From Bacillota bacterium (GTDB taxonomy: Bacteria; Bacillota; Clostridia; Lachnospirales; Lachnospiraceae), in contig JAEZKL010000140.1 in assembly GCA_023415475.1 (NCBI GenBank), forward strand, positions 1-44,342: 44,342 nt of DNA. Direction: 5' to 3'. Shown in pieces: positions 22,729 through 29,861 of the stretch. The notes under the pieces were generated by a model, which was not told where the DNA came from, did no database searches, and saw only the letters and a list, made by a program, of their open reading frames with translations. Both the position numbers and the translations under genes were made by a program. Positions within the stretch are counted from its first letter, which is position 1. Every line of letters starts with the position of its first letter.

Positions 22729-22896
22729 TTATTCTTTCTGAAATCCCTCTTTTATGAACCAAGCAGGAATAAGAACCTTTCCGCAAAACTTCGCTCTGGG
22801 AACTTCGCCTTTTTTTATTCCTCTTCTCAAAGTTGATTCCGATACCTGCAGTATCTTAACTGCTTGCTCCAAGGTGTAATAAGCCACTTCACTCAT
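22729..22896 (-). CDS. MerR/excisionase-like HTH protein
   Basis: The 55-residue product starts at the ATG at 22896 (MSEVAYYTLEQAVKILQVSE), with AGGAGGGG four bases upstream; the longer frame has no site. The winged-helix pattern YYTLEQAVKILQVSESTLRR, with KGEVPRAKFCGKVLIPAWFI as the wing, is that of the HTH_17/excisionase group. It would be the candidate for excision directionality or early gene control. It lies directly after the Cro-like gene. Confidence 0.8.
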   Translation of the reverse strand: MSEVAYYTLEQAVKILQVSESTLRRGIKKGEVPRAKFCGKVLIPAWFIKEGFQKE

Positions 22897-22906
22897 ACCA
22901 CCCCTC

Positions 22907-23092
22907 CTATTCAAGTAAATCTTCAATCTTTACGCCAAGTAACTTAGCAATCTTTTGGAGCTTATCAACCTTTGGTGTGCTCCTTCCAGCTTTCCAATCA
23001 CTTAATGTGACCTGAGAAATTCCAGTTTCTTTGGATACCTTATAAGGCGTTAAACCTTGCTCTGTAATTAACTTCAAAAACTTCCCGTACAA
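22907..23092 (-). CDS. Cro-like XRE repressor
   Basis: A 61-residue HTH protein starting at a TTG at 23092, seven bases after AGGAGG. It reads MYGKFLKLITEQGLTPYKVS followed by KETGISQVTLSDWKAGRSTP and a C-terminal KLQKIAKLLGVKIEDLLE. It resembles the N-terminal half of the divergent CI-like protein (shared YKVSK-TGI and STPK), so the two would recognise related operators. It is the first leftward gene of the lytic operon. Confidence 0.85.
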   Translation of the reverse strand: MYGKFLKLITEQGLTPYKVSKETGISQVTLSDWKAGRSTPKVDKLQKIAKLLGVKIEDLLE

Positions 23093-23355
23093 TAATTTCC
23101 CTCCTTTCAATAAGACTAATGTCCTACTATTTCCATTTAAATACATATTGCATATACTTCGGTTTTCTGATATACTTTCAATGTCGAGTTGAAGTAAATC
23201 AAATAATTGTAGCACTACATTTTTATGTTGCTATTTTTTATTATGCTTACGTTTTATGTAGTATAGTCCAAATATACACCACAAAACGTGAGTCGTCAAT
23301 AGCATGTACTAATGTTTTTTGAAGTACGATTACTTTTTGTGAAAGGTGAACAAAT
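23093..23355. promoter_or_regulatory. Divergent operator/promoter region of the lysogeny switch
   Basis: The 263 bases between cro-like and cI-like hold AT-rich promoters and repeated half-sites of the form GAAGTA followed by AT-rich bases, near 23156, 23189 and 23321. There is also an inverted pair ACTACAT (23214-23220) and ATGTAGT (23256-23262), and GTAG-ca-CTAC at 23210. These are candidate binding sites for the two repressors. I could not fix the promoter boxes with confidence. Confidence 0.6.
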
Positions 23356-23721
23356 ATGTACGAGATTTATGAACAATTATTACAACAAAATGGTATAACA
23401 TCCTATAAGGTCTCAAAAGACACCGGTATAGCACAGTCAGTATTTAGTTCATGGAAAACCGGAGTCAGCACGCCGAAACAAGATAAACTCAAAATCATTG
23501 CTGATTATTTTGGTGTAACAGTGGATTATCTCATGGGAGTTGAGAGGGATAAAAATGTGCAGTACTACCTCAATGATGAGACCGCTAAAATTGCTCAAGA
23601 AGTTTTTGAGAACAAAGAGCTTCGCATACTGTTTGATGCTGGCAGAAATGCAAGGCCGGAAGATATAAGATTTGCCGCAGAAATGCTTAAAAGGATGAAA
23701 AAAGAAGAAAGCCATGAATAA
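23356..23721 (+). CDS. CI-like XRE repressor
   Basis: A 121-residue protein. An N-terminal HTH (NGITSYKVSKDTGIAQSVFS, SWKTGVSTPKQDKLKIIADY) is followed by a C-terminal helical part (AQEVFENKELRILFDAGRNA, DIRFAAEMLKRMKKEE) instead of a LexA-type peptidase domain. This is the repressor type that is removed by an ImmA metalloprotease rather than by RecA. GAAAGGTG precedes the ATG. The ImmA-like gene is immediately downstream. Confidence 0.9.
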   Translation: MYEIYEQLLQQNGITSYKVSKDTGIAQSVFSSWKTGVSTPKQDKLKIIADYFGVTVDYLMGVERDKNVQYYLNDETAKIAQEVFENKELRILFDAGRNARPEDIRFAAEMLKRMKKEESHE

Positions 23722-23792
23722 TAGACATACTTTGTCTATGCGAACTAGTATAATAGGGATTATTAACTTTAGGGGATGATCACACGATTAAT

Positions 23793-24026
23793 GTGCTAAT
23801 GAAGGACTTGCCTGCAAGAATCAGAGCTATTACAACTGATAATAAGGACGGGACCTATACAATATTTATTAACAGTAAATTAAACCTCGAGCAACAGCAG
23901 CGCGGATATATACATGAACTTGAACATATTTTAAAAGGTGATTACAGCAGAATTGATACAAATATAATTGAACTAGAATCGCATAAAATAAAAGCTGCTC
24001 CTACTGCGAATAGGAACAGCCTTTAG
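23793..24026 (+). CDS. Short ImmA/IrrE-like metalloprotease domain
   Basis: The frame carries GYIHELEHILKGDYS with the HExxH motif of ImmA/IrrE proteases, which cut CI-like repressors in ICEBs1-type systems. It has about 77 residues, shorter than typical ImmA (about 170), so it is a minimal domain. The start is uncertain: GTG at 23793 or ATG at 23799 are possible, but the only purine-rich site (AGGGG at 23771) is too far. Open frame upstream allows an ATT at 23787, eleven bases after it. The C-terminal codons lie in a hairpin (GCTGCTCCTA with TAGGAACAGC). It would relieve repression on DNA damage. Confidence 0.7.
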   Translation: MLMKDLPARIRAITTDNKDGTYTIFINSKLNLEQQQRGYIHELEHILKGDYSRIDTNIIELESHKIKAAPTANRNSL

Positions 24027-24136
24027 ATAAATATACCGGGGTCACCGATAATTTAAATACGATATAATTATATCACCATATCCCGGTAAAAACAATGCTA
24101 CCGGGCATTTTTATGCCTATTTTTAAGGAGGTTTAT
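24027..24136 (+). terminator. Hairpins between the ImmA-like gene and the integrase
   Basis: ACCGGG (about 24037) pairs with CCCGGT (about 24082). A second short hairpin TGC-taccg-GGCA is followed by TTTTTATG. These end the repressor transcript. AAGGAGG at 24125 starts the integrase gene. Confidence 0.5.
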
Positions 24137-25228
24137 ATGAGTGTACAAAAAAAGAATGGCCGATGGTATGCGGCTGTGTATCTTGGTACAAAAGATGGAA
24201 AACAAGAATATGAATGGTCGGAAGGATATGACAAGAAATCAGATGCTCAGCTGAAGGAATTAGAAATGAGAAAAGATGTCCTGGAAAGAAGTCACAAGGT
24301 ATTAGACAGGGCAAGCCTGGGTTACCTCGCTGAAGAATGGTTAAAAACAAAAGATAGAACTGTAGCACACAGGACATATACCGGTTATAAGGAAAGTTAT
24401 GAATATCATATTAAAAAGGTATTCGAAGCCAAACTGATCAAAGATATAGAGCCAATCGACATCAATTCCTTTATGACTTCTCTGAATTACAAGCCCGCTA
24501 CTATAGCCAAGATCATGACTACACTTAAACAGATTTTCGATTTTGCTGTGTCAATGAACTATATCAGATCAAACCCATGTATCGGAATTAAGAAGCCGAA
24601 TATCCGCACAACCAAGAAGCAAACATGGACACCTAAACAAATTAATTCATTCTTATCGCTCGATGATACAAGAAAAGCTACTTGTTATACTGCCTTTATG
24701 ATTTTATTTAGCACCGGTATGCGTCCCGGTGAGGTCTGCGGAATCAGATGGTCTGATTATGATGGTGAATGCTTCCGGCCGGAGCAAGGCATAGGTAAAG
24801 AAAGAAACACAACTGAGTTAAAGAACGATAAGGCCAGGGAAGAGGTTTATCTTTCTCCTGAGCTCATTTTACACATTAATAGTATAAAAGTTATCCAGAT
24901 GGATATTTGGAAGCAGCAGAAGCCTTTTGAGAGCTTTCCAGAGGATGGATACATTAATTGCTTTACCGATGATTGGCGTCCTATGACTCCTGACTATTTA
25001 TATAAAGCCTTAGAAAGGATACTGAAGCGAAACAATATTGATCCAATTAGATTATATGATGCCAGACATTCTTTTGGAACCAATATGATGAAGGATGGCG
25101 TAAACCCTAAGATGGTTGCAGATATGATGCGTCATACCACCGTAAAAACCACGCTCGATAATTATTCTCATACCGATAAGACTATGTATAAAAATACTAT
25201 TAAGAAGTATAATAAGAAACTGGTTTAA
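24137..25228 (+). CDS. int: Tyrosine recombinase (phage integrase)
   Basis: A 363-residue integrase from the ATG at 24137, which follows AAGGAGG by five bases. Domains: AP2-like arm-binding N-terminus (QKKNGRWYAAVYLGTKDGK), SAM-like core-binding domain (residues 60-150), and the catalytic domain with Arg196 (FSTGMRPGEVCGIRWSD), Arg310 in LYDARHSFGTNM, His333 (MMRHTTVKTTL) and Tyr343 (DNYSH). Tyr replaces the usual histidine of the HxxR motif, a common variant. It lies next to tRNA-Thr, its expected target. Confidence 0.95.
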   Translation: MSVQKKNGRWYAAVYLGTKDGKQEYEWSEGYDKKSDAQLKELEMRKDVLERSHKVLDRASLGYLAEEWLKTKDRTVAHRTYTGYKESYEYHIKKVFEAKLIKDIEPIDINSFMTSLNYKPATIAKIMTTLKQIFDFAVSMNYIRSNPCIGIKKPNIRTTKKQTWTPKQINSFLSLDDTRKATCYTAFMILFSTGMRPGEVCGIRWSDYDGECFRPEQGIGKERNTTELKNDKAREEVYLSPELILHINSIKVIQMDIWKQQKPFESFPEDGYINCFTDDWRPMTPDYLYKALERILKRNNIDPIRLYDARHSFGTNMMKDGVNPKMVADMMRHTTVKTTLDNYSHTDKTMYKNTIKKYNKKLV

Positions 25229-25304
25229 AAGGTCATAGAAATACCCATAGAAAAAGGGCAATAACGACTTTTCAAAAATCGCTACAACCCTTGATTTTTC
25301 TATA
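25229..25304. other. Integrase-tRNA spacer, likely attachment-site arm
   Basis: The 76 bases between int and the tRNA contain ATAGAAAAA-GGG near 25251 and a matching CCC-TTG-ATTTTTCTAT near 25290, an imperfect inverted repeat that could bind the integrase arm domain or end transcription. The core crossover would lie in the 3' end of the tRNA, so this is the phage-side arm. The matching attachment half is outside the window. Confidence 0.45.
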
Positions 25305-25377
25305 AGCTGTTGGGCAGACTTGAACTGCTGACCTCCTCATTACCAATGAGGTGCTCTACCAGCTGAGCTACAACAGC
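25305..25377 (-). tRNA. tRNA-Thr (anticodon GGT)
   Basis: The acceptor stem GCTGTTG/CAACAGC, D stem GCTC/GAGC, anticodon stem CCTCA/TGAGG and anticodon GGT are all intact. The T loop is TTCAAGT. The T stem has one A-C mismatch at its base (49-65). The CCA tail is not encoded. The tRNA 3' end faces the integrase, so it is the likely attB site; the prophage restores a full tRNA at this end. The sequence downstream on its 5' side is chromosomal. Confidence 0.92.
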
Positions 25378-25392
25378 AAATGCAGGCTTAAG

Positions 25393-25474
25393 ATTGTTCT
25401 ATATCACTGAAGTGATTGTTTTAGATCACTAAAGTGATTGTTTTAAATCACTGAAGTGATTGTTCTATATCACT
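25393..25474. repeat. Four tandem 22-bp palindromic repeats
   Basis: Units of about 22 bases of the form ATTGTTYTADATCACT(G/A)AAG, each containing the short palindrome ATCACT-N-AAGTGAT, occur about four times between the tRNA and sigH. The last unit covers the final codons of sigH. Unit bases vary at a few positions. Not a CRISPR array because there are no spacers. Confidence 0.7.
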
Positions 25475-26097
25475 TTGAGTACCTGATTTAATTTCGTCTT
25501 AATCCTAGTCAATGCATTGTCGATTGTCTTCGGTTCTTTACCAAGAACTTCTGCAATCTGTACATATTTCAAATCCTGCATGTATAGGCCTAAGACTTGT
25601 TTTTCCAGGTCGCTCAGACGCCTTACAAGTTCATATTCTATCATACTGGTATTCTCTTTGTCAATAACTAATTCTTCAGGATTTGATACATTTTTTTGAT
25701 ATATTATGTCAACTAAAGTTTCCTTCTCCTCTGTATCGCTGTTTTCCCCATATGCTGGGGCATAGAGGGATATATAGGTATTAAGAGGAATATTTTTCTT
25801 GCGGTTAGAGGCCTTGATTGCGCTGTAGATCTGTCTGGATACACACAAATCGGCGAAGTTAAAGAAGGAATTATCCTTTCCGGATTGATAATCCCTGATT
25901 GCTTTATATAATCCGATCATCCCCTCCTGGATCAGATCGTCTTTATCTCCTCCGATTAGAAATAAGGCCTTCGCCTTACTACGTACCAGGTATTTGTATT
26001 TTTCCATCAGATAGTCAATGGCTGGCTGATCTCCTTGCTTGATACGTTCTAAGATTTCTTCATCGGACAGGGAATTATATTTCTCCACAGCTCCCAC
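25465..26097 (-). CDS. sigH: RNA polymerase sigma-H factor (SigH/Spo0H)
   Basis: A 210-residue sigma-70 family protein. Region 2 is visible as DKDDLIQEGMIGLYKAIRDY with NFADLCVSRQIYSAIKASNR, and region 4 as VLGLYMQDLKYVQIAEVLGK with EPKTIDNALTRIKTKL. Length, gene order (rlmB next to it) and region sequence match SigH, the sigma factor for early sporulation and stationary-phase genes. Its end falls within the tandem repeats. A following rRNA-protein or secE gene expected in related genomes is not in this window, because the tRNA and prophage follow instead. Confidence 0.93.
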   Translation of the reverse strand: MGAVEKYNSLSDEEILERIKQGDQPAIDYLMEKYKYLVRSKAKALFLIGGDKDDLIQEGMIGLYKAIRDYQSGKDNSFFNFADLCVSRQIYSAIKASNRKKNIPLNTYISLYAPAYGENSDTEEKETLVDIIYQKNVSNPEELVIDKENTSMIEYELVRRLSDLEKQVLGLYMQDLKYVQIAEVLGKEPKTIDNALTRIKTKLNQVLKVI

Positions 26098-26154
26098 ACT
26101 AGATCCTCCTTAACCTCTTAAGCACATTATTTGGGTCATATCTTCAGTCAAATA

Positions 26155-26895
26155 TTAGTTAATTCGTTGCCTTACGATCTCATACGCTAATACCCCCATC
26201 GCAACAGAGGCATTGAGGGAATCTACCTTACCGAACATCGGTATCTTTGCTATATAGTCACACTTTTCCTTAATCAATCTGCCGACACCTTCGCCTTCAC
26301 TTCCTATGACAAGGCCAATCGGTCCCTTAAGATTCACACGGTACATCAGTTCACCGTCCATATCCGCACAGACAAACCAGAGACCTTTCTCCTTTAGTTC
26401 TTCTATGGTGGTTGCCAGATTTGTTACCTTAGCAACAGGAAGATAATTAATCGCCCCTGCGCTGGTCTTTGCTACTGTCGCGGTTAAGCCCACCGCTCGA
26501 CGCTTCGGTATGATTACCCCGTGGGCTCCTGCCTGATGCGCTGTACGGATAATTGCTCCAAGGTTATGAGGGTCTTCAATGCTGTCAAGCAATACAATAA
26601 AAGGGGGTTCTCCCTTCTCCTGTGCAGCCTGCAGAATATCATCAACCTCAGCATATTCATAGGCTGCCGCATATGCAATAACACCCTGATGCTTCTCTGT
26701 AGAGGATAACTGATCAAGACGCTCCTTCTTAACAAAGGTAATAATGGCATCCGTCTTCTTCGCTTCGCGAATGATGGACTTAATCGGTCCATCCTGACAT
26801 CCATCCAGTACAAATAGACGGTCTATTGTCTTCCCTGCACGAAATGCCTCCATAACTGCATTACGGCCTTCTATAGTAAATTCTTCATATCTCAT
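26155..26895 (-). CDS. rlmB: 23S rRNA (guanosine-2'-O)-methyltransferase RlmB
   Basis: A 246-residue SpoU/TrmH-family enzyme. The N-terminal substrate-binding part (TIEGRNAVMEAFRAGKTIDR) is followed by SpoU motifs 1-3: LLDSIEDPHNLGAIIRTA, GLVIGSEGEGVGRLIKEKC, PMFGKVDSLNASVAMGVLAY. It methylates a G in 23S rRNA domain V. It precedes sigH, as in many Clostridia. The start has GAGGTGTACC. Confidence 0.92.
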   Translation of the reverse strand: MRYEEFTIEGRNAVMEAFRAGKTIDRLFVLDGCQDGPIKSIIREAKKTDAIITFVKKERLDQLSSTEKHQGVIAYAAAYEYAEVDDILQAAQEKGEPPFIVLLDSIEDPHNLGAIIRTAHQAGAHGVIIPKRRAVGLTATVAKTSAGAINYLPVAKVTNLATTIEELKEKGLWFVCADMDGELMYRVNLKGPIGLVIGSEGEGVGRLIKEKCDYIAKIPMFGKVDSLNASVAMGVLAYEIVRQRIN

Positions 26896-26995
26896 GGTAC
26901 ACCTCTAGCCTTTCAACCGTAATCCTTACGGCTCTATTAATATAATGAATCCTGCGTCCTGCATAATCAGATCCATAATGTCGGTATCCTTAGTC

Positions 26996-28072
26996 TTATA
27001 CCCGATACATCTCCTGATAATACTTCTGGTAGTCACCCTTCGTGACATGCTCCATCCAGTCCATATTCTTCAGATACCATTCTATCGTAAGCTTAATCCC
27101 CTTAGCAAAGGGTGTCTCCGGCTCCCAGCCAAGCTCCGATTTAATCTTGTCAGGTGCGATGGCATAACGGAAATCATGTCCCTTACGATCCTCGACATAA
27201 GTAATCAACTGATGGCTGATGTTACTTCGCCTGGGGTCCTCTGCAGGTAATATCTCCAGCAGGGTATCGATGATAGTGGTCACGATCTCTATATTTCTCT
27301 TCTCATTGTGACCGCCTACATTATATACTTCACCTACTCTGCCGCCTTCTGCAACCATATCAATCGCTTTGGCATGGTCCATTACATAAAGCCAGTCTCT
27401 CACATTCTTACCCGTTCCGTATACCGGAAGGCTCTTTCCTGCAAGAGCATTGTTAATCATCAGCGGAATCAGCTTCTCCGGGAACTGATAAGGTCCATAG
27501 TTATTACTGCATCTGGTGGTGTTTGCGGGAAAATGAAAGGTATCCACATAGGACTTCACAATAAAATCTGCGCTGGCCTTGCTGGCTGAATATGGGCTGT
27601 GAGGATCTAAGGGAGTAGTCTCATAAAAATACCCCTCATCCCCTTCCAAAGAACCATATACTTCATCGGTTGATACCTGAACATACTTCTTATTCGGAAG
27701 ATAGCCGTCCTCCGTCTGCCATGCAAGCTTTGCCGCATTAAGTAGATTGAGGGTTCCCAGTACATTCGTATTCACGAACACCTCGGGATTGCGGATACTT
27801 CGGTCTACGTGGCTCTCCGCCGCAAAATGAATTACCCTGTCAATATCATATTTCTCAAATACCTTAAGTACTGCTTCCTTATCACAGATGTCAATCTTAA
27901 GGAACTCATAATTATCCTGCTTCTCAACAGATTTTAAATTCTCAAGGTTACCTGCATAGGTGAGAGAATCCAGATTGATAATCCGAATCTCCTCCTTATA
28001 CTTCTCAAACATGTACAGTATAAAATTTGATCCAATAAAGCCGGCTCCTCCGGTAACCAGATAGGTTCTCAT
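26996..28072 (-). CDS. rfbB: dTDP-glucose 4,6-dehydratase
   Basis: A 358-residue SDR-type dehydratase. The N-terminal NAD-binding GGAGFIGSNFILYMFEKY, STDEVYGSLEGDEGYF and the catalytic SPYSASKASADF (Y-x-x-x-K) are clear; NNYGPYQFPEKLIPLM is typical of RmlB. It makes dTDP-4-keto-6-deoxyglucose, the second step of dTDP-rhamnose synthesis. The partner RmlD gene lies upstream on the same strand, but the RmlA and RmlC genes are not in the window. Confidence 0.95.
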   Translation of the reverse strand: MRTYLVTGGAGFIGSNFILYMFEKYKEEIRIINLDSLTYAGNLENLKSVEKQDNYEFLKIDICDKEAVLKVFEKYDIDRVIHFAAESHVDRSIRNPEVFVNTNVLGTLNLLNAAKLAWQTEDGYLPNKKYVQVSTDEVYGSLEGDEGYFYETTPLDPHSPYSASKASADFIVKSYVDTFHFPANTTRCSNNYGPYQFPEKLIPLMINNALAGKSLPVYGTGKNVRDWLYVMDHAKAIDMVAEGGRVGEVYNVGGHNEKRNIEIVTTIIDTLLEILPAEDPRRSNISHQLITYVEDRKGHDFRYAIAPDKIKSELGWEPETPFAKGIKLTIEWYLKNMDWMEHVTKGDYQKYYQEMYRV

Positions 28073-28163
28073 ATATTTTCCTCACTTATTTTGATTTTTA
28101 TCACTTTGTTATATGATTGGAGTGTCAAAAACTATACCAATAACTTATCTTCGTCAATTCCGG

Positions 28164-28193
28164 ACAAGTGAAACAGTTTACTGTTTCACTTGT
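28164..28193. repeat. Perfect 13-bp hairpin between rfbB and rfbD
   Basis: ACAAGTGAAACAG and CTGTTTCACTTGT pair across TTTA. Neither strand has a T-run, so it is not a classic terminator. It could be an RNA processing or stability element, or an operator. Confidence 0.6.
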
Positions 28194-28248
28194 ATGCACA
28201 ATCACTTTGTAATTTAGCGTGATGCAGAGTTCGAAGAACAGTATTTCA

Positions 28249-29118
28249 TTATAGTTCCTGTTCCATGTATTCCTTGAACGCTTCTTTCCAATCCTTCATA
28301 TAATATCCATGCCGCTCTCTAAGCGCCTTATTGTCAAGCACCGAATACATAGGGCGCTTTGTCGGTGTCGGATACTCGCTGGTCGAAATCGGTTCTACCG
28401 TAATATCAATACCTGCTGTCTGAAAGATCGTCAAGGCAAATTCATACCAGGTTGTGCTACCCTCACAGGTAGCATGATAGATGCCGTAGCTATCGGTCTC
28501 CATAAGGTAAATGATTGCTCTAGCCAGCTCCAGGGCACTTGTCGGAGTTCCATACTGGTCTGCTACTACACGAACGATATGATTGGTTTGTGCCAGACGC
28601 AGCATCGTCTTGACAAAATTCTTGCCCTCACCGTAAACCCATGCCGTACGAAGAATAAAGAACTTGCTGCAATTTGAGCGGACAAATACATCTCCGGCCT
28701 GCTTCGTCCTGCCATACGCACTGATCGGATTAGTCGGGAATTCTTCTACGTATGGTTCAAAGGTGAGTCCGTCAAACACATAATCCGTTGAAATATGAAC
28801 CAGCTTGGCGTTAATGCATTCTGCCGCCATTGCCAGATTCTTTGGTCCCAATGCATTAATCTGATATGCCTTATCCTCCTGACTTTCGCACAGGTCTACT
28901 GCAGTAAAGGCGGCACAATTAATGATAATTTCAGGCAAATTCTCTTGTATGTAGGCATTTACTTCTGCTTCATTCGTTATATCCAAAGCCTGTATGGCTC
29001 CATCCTCACCTGTAAACACATCCGTTCGCAGCAGCTCATATTGGCTTTGTCCCTTTAACAACCGATAGAGAGCTAGTCCCAACTGACCGGATGCTCCGGT
29101 TATCATGATACGTCTCAT
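28249..29118 (-). CDS. rfbD: dTDP-4-dehydrorhamnose reductase
   Basis: A 289-residue SDR enzyme from the ATG at 29118. ITGASGQLGLALYRLL is the NAD(P)-binding site, and STDYVFDG and SAYGRTKQAGD (Y-x-x-x-K) are the RmlD hallmarks. It reduces dTDP-4-keto-rhamnose in the last step of dTDP-rhamnose synthesis. AAAGG lies upstream. It is transcribed towards rfbB, with the hairpin between. Confidence 0.94.
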   Translation of the reverse strand: MRRIMITGASGQLGLALYRLLKGQSQYELLRTDVFTGEDGAIQALDITNEAEVNAYIQENLPEIIINCAAFTAVDLCESQEDKAYQINALGPKNLAMAAECINAKLVHISTDYVFDGLTFEPYVEEFPTNPISAYGRTKQAGDVFVRSNCSKFFILRTAWVYGEGKNFVKTMLRLAQTNHIVRVVADQYGTPTSALELARAIIYLMETDSYGIYHATCEGSTTWYEFALTIFQTAGIDITVEPISTSEYPTPTKRPMYSVLDNKALRERHGYYMKDWKEAFKEYMEQEL

Positions 29119-29127
29119 ATAAACCAA

Positions 29128-29340
29128 ACCTTTCTTATCATATTGTGTCGGAGCAATCTGATATACAGCATACTTCGTCTACAAATCAACTATAGTATAA
29201 ACAATTCAAAATCAAATATCAATCCTTTTTCAATTTCATTCCGAAACCGGATTAAGGCATAATATCATTCACAACTAACATAACAGCCGGCACTGGCCTT
29301 GTTGTATAAGATAGTTCTGCCCTTAGTCATAAAATAGATC
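29128..29340. other. Non-coding spacer upstream of rfbD
   Basis: I see no gene here. The minus strand is AT-rich and could contain the rfbD promoter, but no clear -35/-10 pair was fixed. Confidence 0.3.
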
Positions 29341-29378
29341 AAAAATGCTGCAAGAAGAGTTATTATGCTTCTTGCAGC
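29341..29378 (-). terminator. Terminator of the TIGR04086 gene
   Basis: GCTGCAAGAAG pairs with CTTCTTGCAGC (11 bp) across a 10-base loop, and ATTTTTG follows on the minus strand. It lies 30 bases after the stop. Confidence 0.85.
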
Positions 29379-29409
29379 TTTCATGTCCAAAACGAAAATA
29401 TCATTTCGT

Positions 29410-29784
29410 TTAGCTGATCATTCCGCCCACCATCCCGCTTAAGCTGCAGATGAGGAAGGAAGTAAGTAGGTTGCCAAGGGGCAAGGGCTCTGCCCGGTTC
29501 ATTGCCAAGGAAACCAACATAAGAATGATAAAATAAAACACTCCCATAATCAGTCCCCATACAAACTTCCTTTGCTCCGCTTTCTTACCTACAAAGAATC
29601 CACCAACAAAGGTAGAGAGTATATAGGCAAAGATGATACCTCCGCTGATGATTGTACCAGACAAATCAAGCTTCAGCATAAGGAAGGATAAAAGCAGCAG
29701 TATAAATGCCGTTATAATATAGGAAAAAAGAAGTCCTTTCAGCACTGCAAACATCTTTGTATTTTGAGAGATTGCCTTATCCAT
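29410..29784 (-). CDS. TIGR04086/YrzE-like membrane protein
   Basis: A 124-residue protein with four membrane helices (VLKGLLFSYIITAFILLLLS, SGTIISGGIIFAYILSTF, FVWGLIMGVFYFIILMLV, LTSFLICSLSGMVGGMIS). This fits the TIGR04086 family (YrzE in Bacillus), found in spore formers with unknown function. GGAGGTGTCC precedes the ATG. It is followed by a terminator. Confidence 0.85.
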   Translation of the reverse strand: MDKAISQNTKMFAVLKGLLFSYIITAFILLLLSFLMLKLDLSGTIISGGIIFAYILSTFVGGFFVGKKAEQRKFVWGLIMGVFYFIILMLVSLAMNRAEPLPLGNLLTSFLICSLSGMVGGMIS

Positions 29785-29861
29785 AGGACACCTCCTGTCA
29801 TTTATACTAGATGTATATTAGCTTTGTCTCTAATTTATTCCAACGTCTTAAGACAGGTACC

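Noticed and set aside
25393..25474. CRISPR-like array
   Set aside because: Units are directly adjacent and nearly identical along their length; there are no variable spacers or cas genes.
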